NCBI GenBank assembly: GCA_030824115.1
Contig: JAVBYI010000022.1
Coordinates: forward strand, 109,578 to 173,577
Length of the DNA: 64,000 nucleotides
DNA from: Rhodocyclaceae bacterium
Lineage (GTDB): Bacteria > Pseudomonadota > Gammaproteobacteria > Burkholderiales > Rhodocyclaceae
Direction: 5' to 3'
Part shown: piece by piece, positions 44,485 to 53,637 of the stretch
How the letters are laid out: every line of letters begins with the position of its first letter
How positions within the stretch are numbered: the first letter of the stretch is position 1
Notes under the pieces: generated by a model
Told to the model about the DNA's origin: nothing
Databases searched by the model: none
The model's input: only the letters and a program-made list of their open reading frames with translations
Translations under genes and position numbers: made by a program

Positions 44485-47406
44485 CTAAATCCGGTCCGCC
44501 TTGTCCAGCAGCGTAAACAACGCATCCACCAACGCCGTCACCCGGTCCAGGTCGTCCGTTTCCGCGAAGATGGCGAAGGTCACTTTCTTGCGGAGTTCGC
44601 GCAGGGCGTTCTCGCTGCATTTCCAGTTCGGAAACTCGGTGAAGGCGTGGCGAATCTTCCGGCTGACCACCTCGGCGTTCTGAATCTTCGCATCCAGCAG
44701 GCTGCGGTAGACAAAATAGGTCAGGCCATCGAAAGATTTTTCGGCCTGCTCCTTTTTCCTCGCTTCATTGCCTTCCACTTCACGCAGCAATTCGGCCAGG
44801 GCCTCGGCCGTGCTGGTCTGGCGCTGCTCGAAGCTCTCCTGCACCGCCCGCGCGCGTTCCGCCATGGCGATGAGGTAAGGGTCATCGCTGTTTTCCTGCG
44901 CCAGTTTTTCGATGCTCTTGATCAGGTTGATGACCTTGGTGCCATCTCCGCCCTCCTTGTTCTTGATCAGCTCGATGGTGTTGCCGTCGATCGCGACAAT
45001 CTCGCCCAAACCACCCACGCCATAACTACCCACCTGCTCCTGCACCAGATGGTTGGTCTTGGCCTGAAACTCGCGGTCGACCATCACGGTTCGGGTGTAG
45101 GCCTTGCGGACGATCTGGTAGATCGCCGACAAGGTGCCATAGTCGTCAATGAACGGGCGCAGGAAGGCATCGGGCGAGATGATCTCGTAGAGCATCTCGA
45201 TCTCTTTGTATTCCTTGAAGAACTCCTTGCGTCGCTCGGGGTCGCGGAAGTGCTCGATGAGGGTATCGACGTCCTTGTCGTTGAAGTTGCACTCGATCAG
45301 CCCGAGGTACTCCGGCGCCCTGGATTCCATCTTGTTCTTGAACAGCAGCTTGAGCAGCTTCAGGTCCTTGACGATGGCGTTGATCTCGTCGCTGTCGAAG
45401 GCCAGCGCCTTTTCCAGCTTGTCGAAGATGCCGACAAAATCCAGCACGAAGCCATGCGGCTTCACCATCTCCTGCGCCTCGTTCTCGTAGGGGCGATTCA
45501 CCCGGGCAATGGCCTGCAGCAGGGTATGGTCGCGCATCGGCTTGTCGAGATACATGGCATAGAGCACGGGCGCGTCGAAGCCGGTGAGCAGTTTCTCGGT
45601 GACGATGAGAATTTTCGGCATTTGATCGAGCTTGCCGAAGCTCTTGCGAATCTGCCGCTCCTTCTTCGGGTCGAGGTGGAATTCCTTCAGCAGCTTGGAA
45701 TCGTTGTTGCTGCCGGTGTAAACCACTTCGGAATACTCCGGCGGCAGGAACTGGTCGAGGGCGTGTTTGTAATGGGCGCAGGCTTCGCGGTCGACACCGA
45801 CCAGGAAGGCCTTGTAGCCCAGCGGCTCGACGTTCTGGCGGTAGTGCTCGGCGACGAACTTGGCCACCTGTTGGATGCGCTCCTTGCCCTTGAGAAAGTT
45901 CTTCAGGTTCACCGCCCGTTCGAGAATCTTGTTCAGCTCCTCGATGTCGGCCACGCCCTCGGCTTCGGCCAGCGACAGGAACTCCTTGTCCAGCGTCTCG
46001 TGCGGCACCAACATTTCGTTGGGGGCGAGCTGGTAGTAGAGCGGCAGCGTGGTGCCGTCCTCGATGCTGTCGGCGATGGAATACTTGTGCAGGTAGCCCT
46101 GGTCGTCCTCGCAGCCGAAGGTTTTGAAGGTGCCCTTGCCATACACCGTCTTGTCCACCGGCGTGCCGGTAAAGCCGATAAAGCTCGCGTTCGGCAGGCC
46201 GGCCATGAGGAAGTTGCCGAGGTCGCCGCCGGTGGTGCGGTGGGCTTCGTCGATGAGGACGTAAATGTTCGCGCGCGTGTTCAGGTTCGCCGGCATGTCG
46301 CGGAACTTGTGGATCATCGTCACGATGATGCCCCGGTAGTCGTCGCGCAGCAGCTGGTTGAGCCGGGCGATGCTGCTGGCGTGCTCCAGGTTGCCCAGGC
46401 CGAGCGCAGCGAGGTTCTTGAGCATCTGGTCTTCCAGCTCGTTGCGGTCGATCATCAGCAGCACGGTCGGCTTGTCCGCGCCGGGCGCGCGGAACAGCCG
46501 CTCCGCCGCCTTGATCATCGTGAAGGTCTTGCCGCTACCCTGGGTGTGCCAGACCAGGCCGCGCGTGCGCCCGGGATCGAGGGCGCGGCCGACGGTGGCC
46601 TCCACCGCGCCGGTCTGGTGCTGGCGCAGGAGGTACTTGTTGAGTTCCTCGTCCTTCTCGGCAAAGACGATGTAGTCCTTCAGGAAGGCGAGCACCTGCG
46701 GAATGGCGCAGAAGCTCTTCAACTTGGCCTCCAGCTTGCCGACTTCCCCGTCCTTCCAGTTGAAGATGTTCCGCCGCACCGTGTTCCAGCTCACCCCGTA
46801 GGAAAAGCCGATGGCGTCGGTGGCGGTGAACAACTGCTGCGGCACGAACAGCTCGGGCGTCTCGCGGTGGTAACGGCGGATCTGGTCCACCCCCAGGGCA
46901 ATCGCCTCGTCCTTGTTGGCGTTCTTGCACTCGATCACCAGCACGGGGATGCCGTTGATCAGAAAGACCACATCCTCCCGCGTGCCGTAGTGGCCGTTGT
47001 GGAAGGCCCACTCCTCGGTGACTTCATAAACATTGCGCGCCGGATCGTCGTAATCGATCAGCAGCAGGTCGCGCTCGCGCTTCTCCTTGTGGTCGAAGAA
47101 CTTGCCCCGGTTGCGCAGGTGCTCGACAAATTCCCGGTTGCCGTAGATGTCGGCGTGCAGATGCCGAAACTGCCCGAGCAAGGCGCCCTCGGCCTCGGCG
47201 TAACGCGGGTTGAATTCCCGCAGCATGGCGTCGAGCAGGTCGTCGAAGAAGAGCGAACGGTTTTTGGCGCGGTCGGCGGGCGGCACGTCCGGATCAAAGC
47301 CGCGCCGCCGCTCGGCTTCCTCGCGGGACACAGGCGTCCAACCGATGGCCTCGGCGTAAGCGAGGATGCGGGCTTGGACGGTTTTGTGTTCGCCGGGGGT
47401 TGGCAT
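44485..47406 (-). CDS. hsdR: Type I restriction enzyme R subunit HsdR
   Basis: This is the motor and nuclease subunit that translocates and cuts unmodified DNA. The 973 residues include a nuclease domain ending in LINGIPVLVIECKNA, the Walker A WHTQGSGKTFTM, the helicase motif LIDEAHRTTGGDLG, FIGFTGTPVD and the motif VI region IARVNRPYE. The reading frame is intact. It lies downstream of hsdS on the minus strand, with a two-base gap. A long open frame on the opposite strand is a codon-bias shadow. Confidence 0.96.
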   Translation of the reverse strand: MPTPGEHKTVQARILAYAEAIGWTPVSREEAERRRGFDPDVPPADRAKNRSLFFDDLLDAMLREFNPRYAEAEGALLGQFRHLHADIYGNREFVEHLRNRGKFFDHKEKRERDLLLIDYDDPARNVYEVTEEWAFHNGHYGTREDVVFLINGIPVLVIECKNANKDEAIALGVDQIRRYHRETPELFVPQQLFTATDAIGFSYGVSWNTVRRNIFNWKDGEVGKLEAKLKSFCAIPQVLAFLKDYIVFAEKDEELNKYLLRQHQTGAVEATVGRALDPGRTRGLVWHTQGSGKTFTMIKAAERLFRAPGADKPTVLLMIDRNELEDQMLKNLAALGLGNLEHASSIARLNQLLRDDYRGIIVTMIHKFRDMPANLNTRANIYVLIDEAHRTTGGDLGNFLMAGLPNASFIGFTGTPVDKTVYGKGTFKTFGCEDDQGYLHKYSIADSIEDGTTLPLYYQLAPNEMLVPHETLDKEFLSLAEAEGVADIEELNKILERAVNLKNFLKGKERIQQVAKFVAEHYRQNVEPLGYKAFLVGVDREACAHYKHALDQFLPPEYSEVVYTGSNNDSKLLKEFHLDPKKERQIRKSFGKLDQMPKILIVTEKLLTGFDAPVLYAMYLDKPMRDHTLLQAIARVNRPYENEAQEMVKPHGFVLDFVGIFDKLEKALAFDSDEINAIVKDLKLLKLLFKNKMESRAPEYLGLIECNFNDKDVDTLIEHFRDPERRKEFFKEYKEIEMLYEIISPDAFLRPFIDDYGTLSAIYQIVRKAYTRTVMVDREFQAKTNHLVQEQVGSYGVGGLGEIVAIDGNTIELIKNKEGGDGTKVINLIKSIEKLAQENSDDPYLIAMAERARAVQESFEQRQTSTAEALAELLREVEGNEARKKEQAEKSFDGLTYFVYRSLLDAKIQNAEVVSRKIRHAFTEFPNWKCSENALRELRKKVTFAIFAETDDLDRVTALVDALFTLLDKADRI

Positions 47407-47408
47407 GC

Positions 47409-48575
47409 TTACACGTCGAGTTCGTGAACGCGGGTCTTCGCGGTCATCAGTTCGTGAAGGAGGGTGCGGAAGATGTCGTGGAGTTGGGCCCGCTTCTCAT
47501 CGTGAAGCTCCTCCTTCCGTTCGAGGTTTTGAATCGCTGAAGCGATCTCTTTCTGCACCGCCAAATCGGGAAGTGGGATTTTGAATGCAGCCACCTCGTG
47601 GCCCATCAAAGTGCACGTTCCGTGACCCGAACGCCCGACCTTCTTGAAGAGGTTTTCCCGCAGTGCCTCCAAGGCGTAGAGAAGGAAGTCCGAGCGGAGC
47701 TTGGGCCCAGGAACGATGGCCTTCATGTCTTGATTGATGGCCATGGGGACTTCTGCGAGCGCGACGGGAACGGTCTTTGCCAGAATCATTCCTCGCACAA
47801 CGACAAAGACCGAACCAGCAGGAGCAAGCTTGCTTCCGCTTTCGAGCGCCTCCTGTGAAATGTGGTCTTCAACGTCCGTGAGTCGTGGGCGCTTCATATC
47901 CTTTGGGGATACCCAAGGAATCGTCCCCACCCAAAACTCTGGATTCTTCTTCGAAGGCGTTCCTCCACTCTGGAAGCGGCAGACATCGGAAAGCGGCACC
48001 ACCGCCCAGCTTTCTGGCACGGGGCCGATTTCCGTTTGTTTTTGGGGTTCGTTGCGGAGGCCTTCGGTGAAGAGCTTGTGCATGAGGGCCTTTTTCAGCT
48101 CGGTGGTGGTCTGAATGATCCGCTCTTGCGCTTCGATCGCCCGCTGCACCGTCGAAAGGATGTGCGCGATCTTCTTCTGCTCGGGGAGTGCCGCTGGCAG
48201 TCTGACTGGCTCCATGTAGGCCATTTCTCGATTCAGGCCCGGAACGCCAACGTCTCCGGTTATTCGCCTCAAATCGACGTGCCGTAAGAGGTAGAACAGA
48301 AACTCGAGATCGGTGTCTGGCGCGTCGTCTTCGGTGACGTAAAACGTCGTATCGATGGGGCAAAATGGGCCGCGTGAGAAGTGAACCTCGCCAGCGGAGC
48401 CTTTTCGCCCGACGATGAGTCCTGGCTTATCGACGATTGGATAATTGTGAGAACCTACGACTCCGTTTGAACCGTAGACGGGGATTGCCCCATCGATACG
48501 GCTCTTCAATGGAAGGCTCTTCCCGTAGTTCAGTTGGAGAACGTCCCCGAGGCGTCTTGTTTGCCACTCGCTCAC
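47409..48575 (-). CDS. hsdS: Type I restriction specificity subunit HsdS
   Basis: This subunit sets the DNA target for both modification and restriction. The 388 residues contain two target-recognition domains. The first starts EWQTRRLGDVLQL, and the second follows the central conserved helix (EQKKIAHILSTVQRAIEAQE). A second conserved helix lies at the C-terminus (VQKEIASAIQNLERKEELHD). Its base composition looks visibly lower in GC than its neighbours, as is common for the variable hsdS. ATG 48575 overlaps the rhuM stop. Confidence 0.95.
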   Translation of the reverse strand: MSEWQTRRLGDVLQLNYGKSLPLKSRIDGAIPVYGSNGVVGSHNYPIVDKPGLIVGRKGSAGEVHFSRGPFCPIDTTFYVTEDDAPDTDLEFLFYLLRHVDLRRITGDVGVPGLNREMAYMEPVRLPAALPEQKKIAHILSTVQRAIEAQERIIQTTTELKKALMHKLFTEGLRNEPQKQTEIGPVPESWAVVPLSDVCRFQSGGTPSKKNPEFWVGTIPWVSPKDMKRPRLTDVEDHISQEALESGSKLAPAGSVFVVVRGMILAKTVPVALAEVPMAINQDMKAIVPGPKLRSDFLLYALEALRENLFKKVGRSGHGTCTLMGHEVAAFKIPLPDLAVQKEIASAIQNLERKEELHDEKRAQLHDIFRTLLHELMTAKTRVHELDV

Positions 48576-49639
48576 TCCGCACCGCCTTCCTCGTTCCCGC
48601 TTTCCTCATCATTCCTTGCGATCCGCATGACTTCGGCATCGAAATCCGAGACAAACAAGCGGTCCTGGACGATGCGGTATTTCTCGAACTCGGATTCAGC
48701 GTGGGCCTTGGCGATTTCGGCGGTGACTTTGCCGGCGTCCTGCAGGATTTCCCGGTCGGTGGCTTCGATGAAACGGTTGAGCCGTGTTTCCCAGTCCTGC
48801 ATGGTCATGGGGATGTGCCGCTGGGCCATGTCTTCGGCGACATCGAGGTAGGCGTTGACGAGGCGGGAGAGTTGCGCCATCTCCGGCTCGGTCAGGTAGT
48901 TTTTGGCGACGCTGACATCGAATTTCTGGATTTTTCCATGGGGCGCATCTTTCCATGTGGTCAGGCCCATGTGCTGTTTCCCGGCATCGGCCCGGTCCAC
49001 GATGACCTCGGCGGCGGTGTGGCCGTGGATGGCCCAGTGGAGCTTGTTCTGCACGGTGGCGAAGAAGCGCTGGGTGGCCGTGGCGCTGCGGTCGTAGTCG
49101 ATGGCGGTGGCGTAGATGTCGGTGATCTTCTGGTAGAACTTGCGCTCGCTGAGGCGGATTTCGCGGACGCGCTGGAGTTGTTCTTCGAAGTACTGTTTGG
49201 TCAGGATGGTACCGCCGGCCTTGAGGCGTTCGTCGTCCATCGCGAAGCCCTTGATGGTGTATTCCTTGACCACGGTGGTGGCCCATTTGCGGAATTGGAC
49301 GGCCCGCTCGGAGTTGACCTTGTAGCCGACGGCGATGATGGCGGAGAGGTTGTAGTGGCCGGTGTCGTAGTTCTTGCCATCGGCGGCAGTTATTCGAAAT
49401 TTTCGAATAACTGAATCCTCCGTGAGTTCGTTGTCGGCGAAGATGGTTTTGAGGTGGTAGTTGATGGTGGGGGTCTTCACGTCGTAGAGGACGCCCATCA
49501 TTTTTTGAGTCAGCCAGATGTCCTCGTCGGCATAAACCACCTCGACGCCACCTTGACCCTGTGCAGCGACAAAGGTGAGGTATTCGACGGCGGAGGAACG
49601 TGTCAGGGAAGTTTCCTTGTTGTCCGGCTTCTTTTTCAT
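48572..49639 (-). CDS. rhuM: RhuM-family protein within the RM operon
   Basis: This 355-residue protein of the virulence RhuM family is named from Salmonella SPI-3; its molecular role is unknown. Features are WLTQKMMGVLYDVKTPTINYH (a DNA-binding-like N-terminus), GHYNLSAIIAVGYKVNSERA, FRKWATTVVKEY and a helical C-terminal half. ATG 49639 overlaps the hsdM stop (ATGA) and its own stop overlaps hsdS, so it is translated as part of the RM operon. RhuM genes recur between hsdM and hsdS in many genomes, which suggests an accessory role in defence. Confidence 0.85.
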   Translation of the reverse strand: MKKKPDNKETSLTRSSAVEYLTFVAAQGQGGVEVVYADEDIWLTQKMMGVLYDVKTPTINYHLKTIFADNELTEDSVIRKFRITAADGKNYDTGHYNLSAIIAVGYKVNSERAVQFRKWATTVVKEYTIKGFAMDDERLKAGGTILTKQYFEEQLQRVREIRLSERKFYQKITDIYATAIDYDRSATATQRFFATVQNKLHWAIHGHTAAEVIVDRADAGKQHMGLTTWKDAPHGKIQKFDVSVAKNYLTEPEMAQLSRLVNAYLDVAEDMAQRHIPMTMQDWETRLNRFIEATDREILQDAGKVTAEIAKAHAESEFEKYRIVQDRLFVSDFDAEVMRIARNDEESGNEEGGAE

Positions 49640-51198
49640 GCCGACACGCCCAATTGTTTCAGGATGCCCCGCAATGCCTTGTCCGTCTCCCGTGCCTCGG
49701 CCTCGATCACGGCCAGCTCTTCGACGATCTCTGCAATGGGCCGGTAGGTTTCGGCGTCCGAGGTGTGAATGTAGCGGCTGGGGGAGATGTTGTAGTCGTT
49801 CTTCTTCAGTTCGGCATGGTCGACGATGCGGCTGAGTTTTTCGGCTTCGGTCCAGCCGATAAGGGTGTCGGCGATACGCTGGATACCGGCTTCGGGGATG
49901 AAGTTCTTGGGGTCGCCCTTTTCGAAGACCTGGCTGGAGTTGACGAGGAAGATTTTGCCCTGGCGCGCCTGCGGCTTGGCCTTGTTCAGGAACAGCACGA
50001 TGCCGGGGGCGGTGGTGTTGTAGAAAAGGTTTTCGGGCAGGTAGAGCACGCTCTCGATGAGGTCGTGGTCGACGAACCACTGGCGGACGGTCTTTTCCTT
50101 GTTGGTGCCGGCATTGCCCGATCCGCGCGAGACGGCGCCGGTGTCGAGGACGACGGCGGCGCGGCCGGTGGCGTTCATGCTGGCGTGGATGTGCTGGACC
50201 CAGCCCCAGTCGGCAGAGGATTTGCCGGGAAAGCCGGCACCGGCGGGGAAGCGGTCGAGTTCGTCGTTGTCGTAGTCGGCCTCGGCGAACCAGTCCTGGT
50301 TCCACATGGGATTGGCGACGACACGGTCGAAAGTGCGGAGCTTGCCTTTGCTGCGGAATTTGGGGTTTTTGAAGGTGTCGCCGATCTCGATCTGACCTTC
50401 CATGTCGTGGATGATCATGTTCATGTTGGCCATGGCCCAGGTCTCGGGGGTGAATTCCTGGCCGAACAGTTTCAGCGGGGCAACGGTGCGCTTCTTGCCC
50501 TTGGCGGTTTCCTCCATGGCGATCTCGCATTTCACGAGCAGGCCGCCGGAGCCGCAGGTGGGGTCGTAGATTTCCATGCCGGGCTCGGGCTGGAGCACGC
50601 GGGACATGATGGTGCCGACTTCGGGCGGGGTGTAGAACTCGCCGGCGCTCTGGCCGCCGCCTTCGGCGAACTTGCGGATCAGGTATTCGTAGCTCTTGCC
50701 GATGATGTCGGCCTCGACGTCATCGAGCCCGAGGCGCTTGGTGCTGATGGCCTCGATGAGGTTGGAGAGGCGGTCGTCGTCGAGGTCGCGCTGGCCGTGG
50801 GTGGTGGCGTTGAAGTCGACGCGGTCGATGATGCCCTGCAGCAGCGGGTTTTCCCGGGCAATGGCGCGCATGTGGCTGGTGACGCCTTCGCCGATCTTGT
50901 CGGCGAGCTTGCGGATGACGGACCAGACCGGCTGCTCGGGATCGTCCGGCAGCAGGGGTAGATAGAAGCGGACGAGCTTGTGGTCGGCCTTGGCGAGCTG
51001 GAAGGCTTTCTTGCGCGAGCCGACTTCCTTCGCGATGCGGTTCAGCTCGTCGTCGAAGACGTCGCAGAGGCGCTTGGTGAAGATGAGGGGGAGGATGTAG
51101 TCCTTGTATTTCGGCGCGTCCTTGGCGCCACGGATGGAGCAGGCCGCGTCCCAGATCCAGGACTCGAGAGATTTGTCTTTACCGTTATTGCTTGCCAC
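49636..51198 (-). CDS. hsdM: Type I DNA methyltransferase subunit HsdM (N6-adenine)
   Basis: HsdM methylates adenine in the HsdS-defined target. The 520 residues begin with the N-terminal four-helix domain. The SAM-binding motif I DPTCGSGGLL lies near residue 211. The catalytic motif IV, usually NPPF/Y, reads NPMWNQDWF near residue 294; NPMW forms are seen in one HsdM subgroup and need not be inactive. It is the first gene of the minus-strand hsd operon, with its promoter in 51199-51381. Confidence 0.95.
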   Translation of the reverse strand: MASNNGKDKSLESWIWDAACSIRGAKDAPKYKDYILPLIFTKRLCDVFDDELNRIAKEVGSRKKAFQLAKADHKLVRFYLPLLPDDPEQPVWSVIRKLADKIGEGVTSHMRAIARENPLLQGIIDRVDFNATTHGQRDLDDDRLSNLIEAISTKRLGLDDVEADIIGKSYEYLIRKFAEGGGQSAGEFYTPPEVGTIMSRVLQPEPGMEIYDPTCGSGGLLVKCEIAMEETAKGKKRTVAPLKLFGQEFTPETWAMANMNMIIHDMEGQIEIGDTFKNPKFRSKGKLRTFDRVVANPMWNQDWFAEADYDNDELDRFPAGAGFPGKSSADWGWVQHIHASMNATGRAAVVLDTGAVSRGSGNAGTNKEKTVRQWFVDHDLIESVLYLPENLFYNTTAPGIVLFLNKAKPQARQGKIFLVNSSQVFEKGDPKNFIPEAGIQRIADTLIGWTEAEKLSRIVDHAELKKNDYNISPSRYIHTSDAETYRPIAEIVEELAVIEAEARETDKALRGILKQLGVSA

Positions 51199-51381
51199 TA
51201 GTCCTAAATCCTTTTTGTCTGTCGAACGGCCTTATGCCAATTGCAGACTATATCAAAGCGGGCAGCATTAGACTTTGTAGGCCGATGAGCACTCGGCTGC
51301 CAGATCACCCGAATGACCGCTGCAATCAACTACTCGCCGTTAGACGATCGTAGTGACGAATGACAATAACGGGTCGCAAAC

Positions 51382-51406
51382 TGCCGTCCCGCCAGCGCCG
51401 ACTTTT
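51382..51406 (-). repeat. Dispersed 24-bp repeat, copy 15 (perfect core), at right border of the RM island
   Basis: The perfect core at 51383-51402 is in the minus orientation, 80 bases before nosF. It forms an inverted pair with copy 14 around the hsd genes. Confidence 0.92.
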
Positions 51407-51433
51407 GATTCTCCTGAATAATTATCTGCTGAC

Positions 51434-51447
51434 TTAACAAGAATCAA
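51434..51447 (+). promoter_or_regulatory. Weak anaerobox-like site upstream of nosF
   Basis: TTAAC-AAGA-ATCAA matches the right half of an FNR/DNR site fully and the left half with two mismatches. It lies 36 bp before nosF and could restore anaerobic transcription to nosFLY after the island cut them off from upstream promoters. This is a weak match. Confidence 0.3.
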
Positions 51448-51482
51448 GGCTTGCGCGGGTTTGCCCAATAAAATGGCTGACC

Positions 51483-52340
51483 ATGATCCATTGTTCTGAC
51501 CTCTCCAAAACCTTCAAGCGCGCCCGCGTGCTCGACGGCATCAGTCTCGATATTGCCCTCGGCGAGCGCATTGCGCTGATCGGTTCGAACGGCGCCGGCA
51601 AGACCACGCTGATCCGCTGTCTGCTCGGTGAATACACTCACGACGGCACCGTCGCCATCGACGGCCGCTCACCGCGCAATGAGCGCACGGCCGTGCTCGG
51701 CAGCATTGGCTTCGTCCCGCAACTGCCGCCACCGCTGAAGATGCCGGTCGGTCAGTTGATTGAATTCTCGGCCGCACTCTCGGGCGCCGATCCCAAGAAG
51801 ATTGACGCCATCGCCGGTCGCCTAGGTCTCGCCGTCGACGAGATTCGCAGTCGCCCCTTCATCAAGCTCTCGGGCGGCATGAAGCAGAAGCTGCTGATCG
51901 CCATTGCGCTGGGGCGCGATGCCAAGCTGCTGATCATGGACGAGCCGGCCGCCAACCTTGATCCCGAAGCCCGTCGCATCTTCTTCGATCTGCTCGCCGA
52001 ACGGCAGCACGACGCCACCATGATCATCTCCAGCCATCGCATCGACGAAGTGGCCGCGCTGGTCAACCGCGTCATCGAGATGGACATGGGCAAGGTGGTC
52101 CTCGATGACAAGGTCGCCGATGATGTCTCGCTCTCCGGCCGCTTCGCCTGCCGGCTGGTTGCCCGGCGCAGCGATGCCGCGCTCGCCAAGGCATTGACCG
52201 CCTGGAAATTCACCGCCGACACCGACAATCTGGTGTGGACGGGCGAAGTCGCCGGCCCGGATCGCCTGCGCTTCATCGGTGTACTGTCGCGCTATGTCGC
52301 GCTGATTGGCGATCTGTCGCTGCACGAGGTGAACGAGTGA
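51483..52340 (+). CDS. nosF: NosF, ABC transporter ATPase for NosZ maturation
   Basis: This 285-residue cytoplasmic ATPase has Walker A GSNGAGKTTLIRCLLG, a Q-loop FVPQLP, the signature LSGGMKQKLLIA, Walker B LLIMDEPAANLD and the switch histidine in ISSHRIDE. NosF works with membrane partner NosY and periplasmic NosD to build the CuZ site. The start is ATG 51483. The stop overlaps nosL. It resumes the nos operon after the inserted restriction island. Confidence 0.95.
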   Translation: MIHCSDLSKTFKRARVLDGISLDIALGERIALIGSNGAGKTTLIRCLLGEYTHDGTVAIDGRSPRNERTAVLGSIGFVPQLPPPLKMPVGQLIEFSAALSGADPKKIDAIAGRLGLAVDEIRSRPFIKLSGGMKQKLLIAIALGRDAKLLIMDEPAANLDPEARRIFFDLLAERQHDATMIISSHRIDEVAALVNRVIEMDMGKVVLDDKVADDVSLSGRFACRLVARRSDAALAKALTAWKFTADTDNLVWTGEVAGPDRLRFIGVLSRYVALIGDLSLHEVNE

Positions 52341-52813
52341 ATCGCCGCAACTTCTGTTGCACCATCGCGCTCACGCCCATTGCCCTCGCACTGTCCGGCT
52401 GCGGCAAGAAAGGCGACTGGCCCGAGGGCATGGCCAAGATCAAGTGGGATCGCGACACCTGCATCGTCTGCAACATGGTCATCTCTGATCGCCGTTTTGC
52501 CGGCCAGATGCGCGGCGGCGACAAAAATACCGTCTTCAAATTCGACGACCCCGGCTGCATTGCCCTGTGCATCCATGACAAAGCCGAGAAGTTCCCCTGG
52601 GTGCGCGACCCGGCAACGAAAATCTGGGTGGCCGATTCCAATGTCACCGGCAAAGATCCCCGCTGGCTGGATGCTCGCAAGGCACAGTACGCCGGCAAGT
52701 TTTCGCCGATGGGCTACAACTTCGGCGCCGTGGAATATCCTGCACCCGGCTCGGTTGATTTCGCCACCATGAGCGAGCACGTCGTCAGCAAAGTCAGAAA
52801 GAAACCCGCATGA
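52337..52813 (+). CDS. nosL: NosL, copper-binding lipoprotein
   Basis: NosL delivers Cu(I) for CuZ assembly. The 158-residue precursor begins at GTG 52337, overlapping the nosF stop. Its lipobox is LALSGCGKKG with Cys near residue 17, and the family copper-binding motif is DTCIVCNMVISDRRFAG. The order here is nosF-nosL-nosY rather than the nosDFYL order of clade I operons. It overlaps nosY by four bases. Confidence 0.93.
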   Translation: MNRRNFCCTIALTPIALALSGCGKKGDWPEGMAKIKWDRDTCIVCNMVISDRRFAGQMRGGDKNTVFKFDDPGCIALCIHDKAEKFPWVRDPATKIWVADSNVTGKDPRWLDARKAQYAGKFSPMGYNFGAVEYPAPGSVDFATMSEHVVSKVRKKPA

Positions 52814-53637
52814 AACAACTCTGGCTCACCGCCCGCCTCGATATCGTCGAATCCCTGCGCGCACGCTGGTTCATGATCTATGTTGCCGTGTTCGGCGGCA
52901 TCGTCGCACTGCTGTTCCTCTTCGGCCTGACCGAATCGCGCGTACTCGGCTTCATCGGCCTCTCGCGCCTGCTGGTCACCTACATCCAGCTCACCATGGC
53001 GATCCTGCCGATCTTCGTGCTGATCACCACGGTGCGCTCGGTCGCAGGCGACCGCGAGGCCGGCGTGTTCGAATATCTGCTGTCGCTGCCGGTGAGTCTG
53101 GGCGCATGGTTCTGGGGCAAGATTCTCGGCCGCTACATCGTCATCTTCGCCCCGGTGTTCTGCGCCATGCTGGCCGCCGTGCTGATCGCGCTGATCAAGG
53201 ATATCGACGTGCCATGGGGCATGTTCGGCTACTACACCGGCCTGCTCGCGGCGATGGCGGCATGCTTCCTCGGCCTCGGCATGCTGATCTCGTCGATCGC
53301 CCGCACCACCGACATGGCGCAGGGCGCCGCCTTCATGACCTGGCTGATCCTGCTGCTGTTCCTCGACCTGATCCTGCTCGGTGTCATGATCCAGGGGCGC
53401 ATCGCGCCGGAACTGGCCGTCAGTATCGCCCTCGCCAATCCGCTGCAGGTATTCCGCACCGCAGCGCTGGCGCTGTTCGATCCGCAACTGATCGTGCTCG
53501 GCCCGGCAGCCTATGTGATCCTTGATGCTTTCGGCGTCACCGGTTACAAGATTTTCGCCCTCGTCTATCCGACGACACTCGGTTTGCTGGCGGCCAGCCT
53601 GGGTTATTTCCTGTTCCGCCGTGGAGATCTGCCGTGA
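52810..53637 (+). CDS. nosY: NosY, ABC transporter permease for NosZ maturation
   Basis: This 275-residue ABC-2 type permease has six hydrophobic segments (first at about 18-40, last at about 245-265). TTVRSVAGDREAGVFEYLLSLPVS is the conserved cytoplasmic coupling region. It forms the channel with NosF. It is coupled to nosL (ATGA) and to the downstream thiol-disulfide gene (GTGA), so all four are one translation unit. Confidence 0.94.
   Translation: MKQLWLTARLDIVESLRARWFMIYVAVFGGIVALLFLFGLTESRVLGFIGLSRLLVTYIQLTMAILPIFVLITTVRSVAGDREAGVFEYLLSLPVSLGAWFWGKILGRYIVIFAPVFCAMLAAVLIALIKDIDVPWGMFGYYTGLLAAMAACFLGLGMLISSIARTTDMAQGAAFMTWLILLLFLDLILLGVMIQGRIAPELAVSIALANPLQVFRTAALALFDPQLIVLGPAAYVILDAFGVTGYKIFALVYPTTLGLLAASLGYFLFRRGDLP

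Larger units (their letters stand above)
51199..51482. other. Non-coding region between hsdM and nosF
   Basis: These 284 bases hold the presumed promoter of the hsd operon (reading left), repeat copy 15 at 51382-51406 and a weak anaerobox just before nosF. I see no open reading frame or stable hairpin of note. This is the right-hand junction of the restriction island with the nos operon. Confidence 0.6.

Noticed and set aside
44647..47427. A 926-codon open frame on the plus strand opposite hsdR
   Set aside because: It mirrors hsdR in the complementary frame, is dominated by Val/Leu/His/Gln as in GC-rich antisense shadows, and has no recognisable domain. hsdR is clearly the real gene.
48437..50961. 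Long plus-strand open frames opposite rhuM and hsdM
   Set aside because: They are complementary-strand shadows of conserved hsd genes with Gly/Val/Asp-rich low-complexity translations.
49636..51198. Inactive HsdM because motif IV reads NPMW rather than NPPF/Y
   Set aside because: The rest of the protein is intact, and NPMW is the form I recall for one HsdM subgroup, so loss of activity cannot be claimed.
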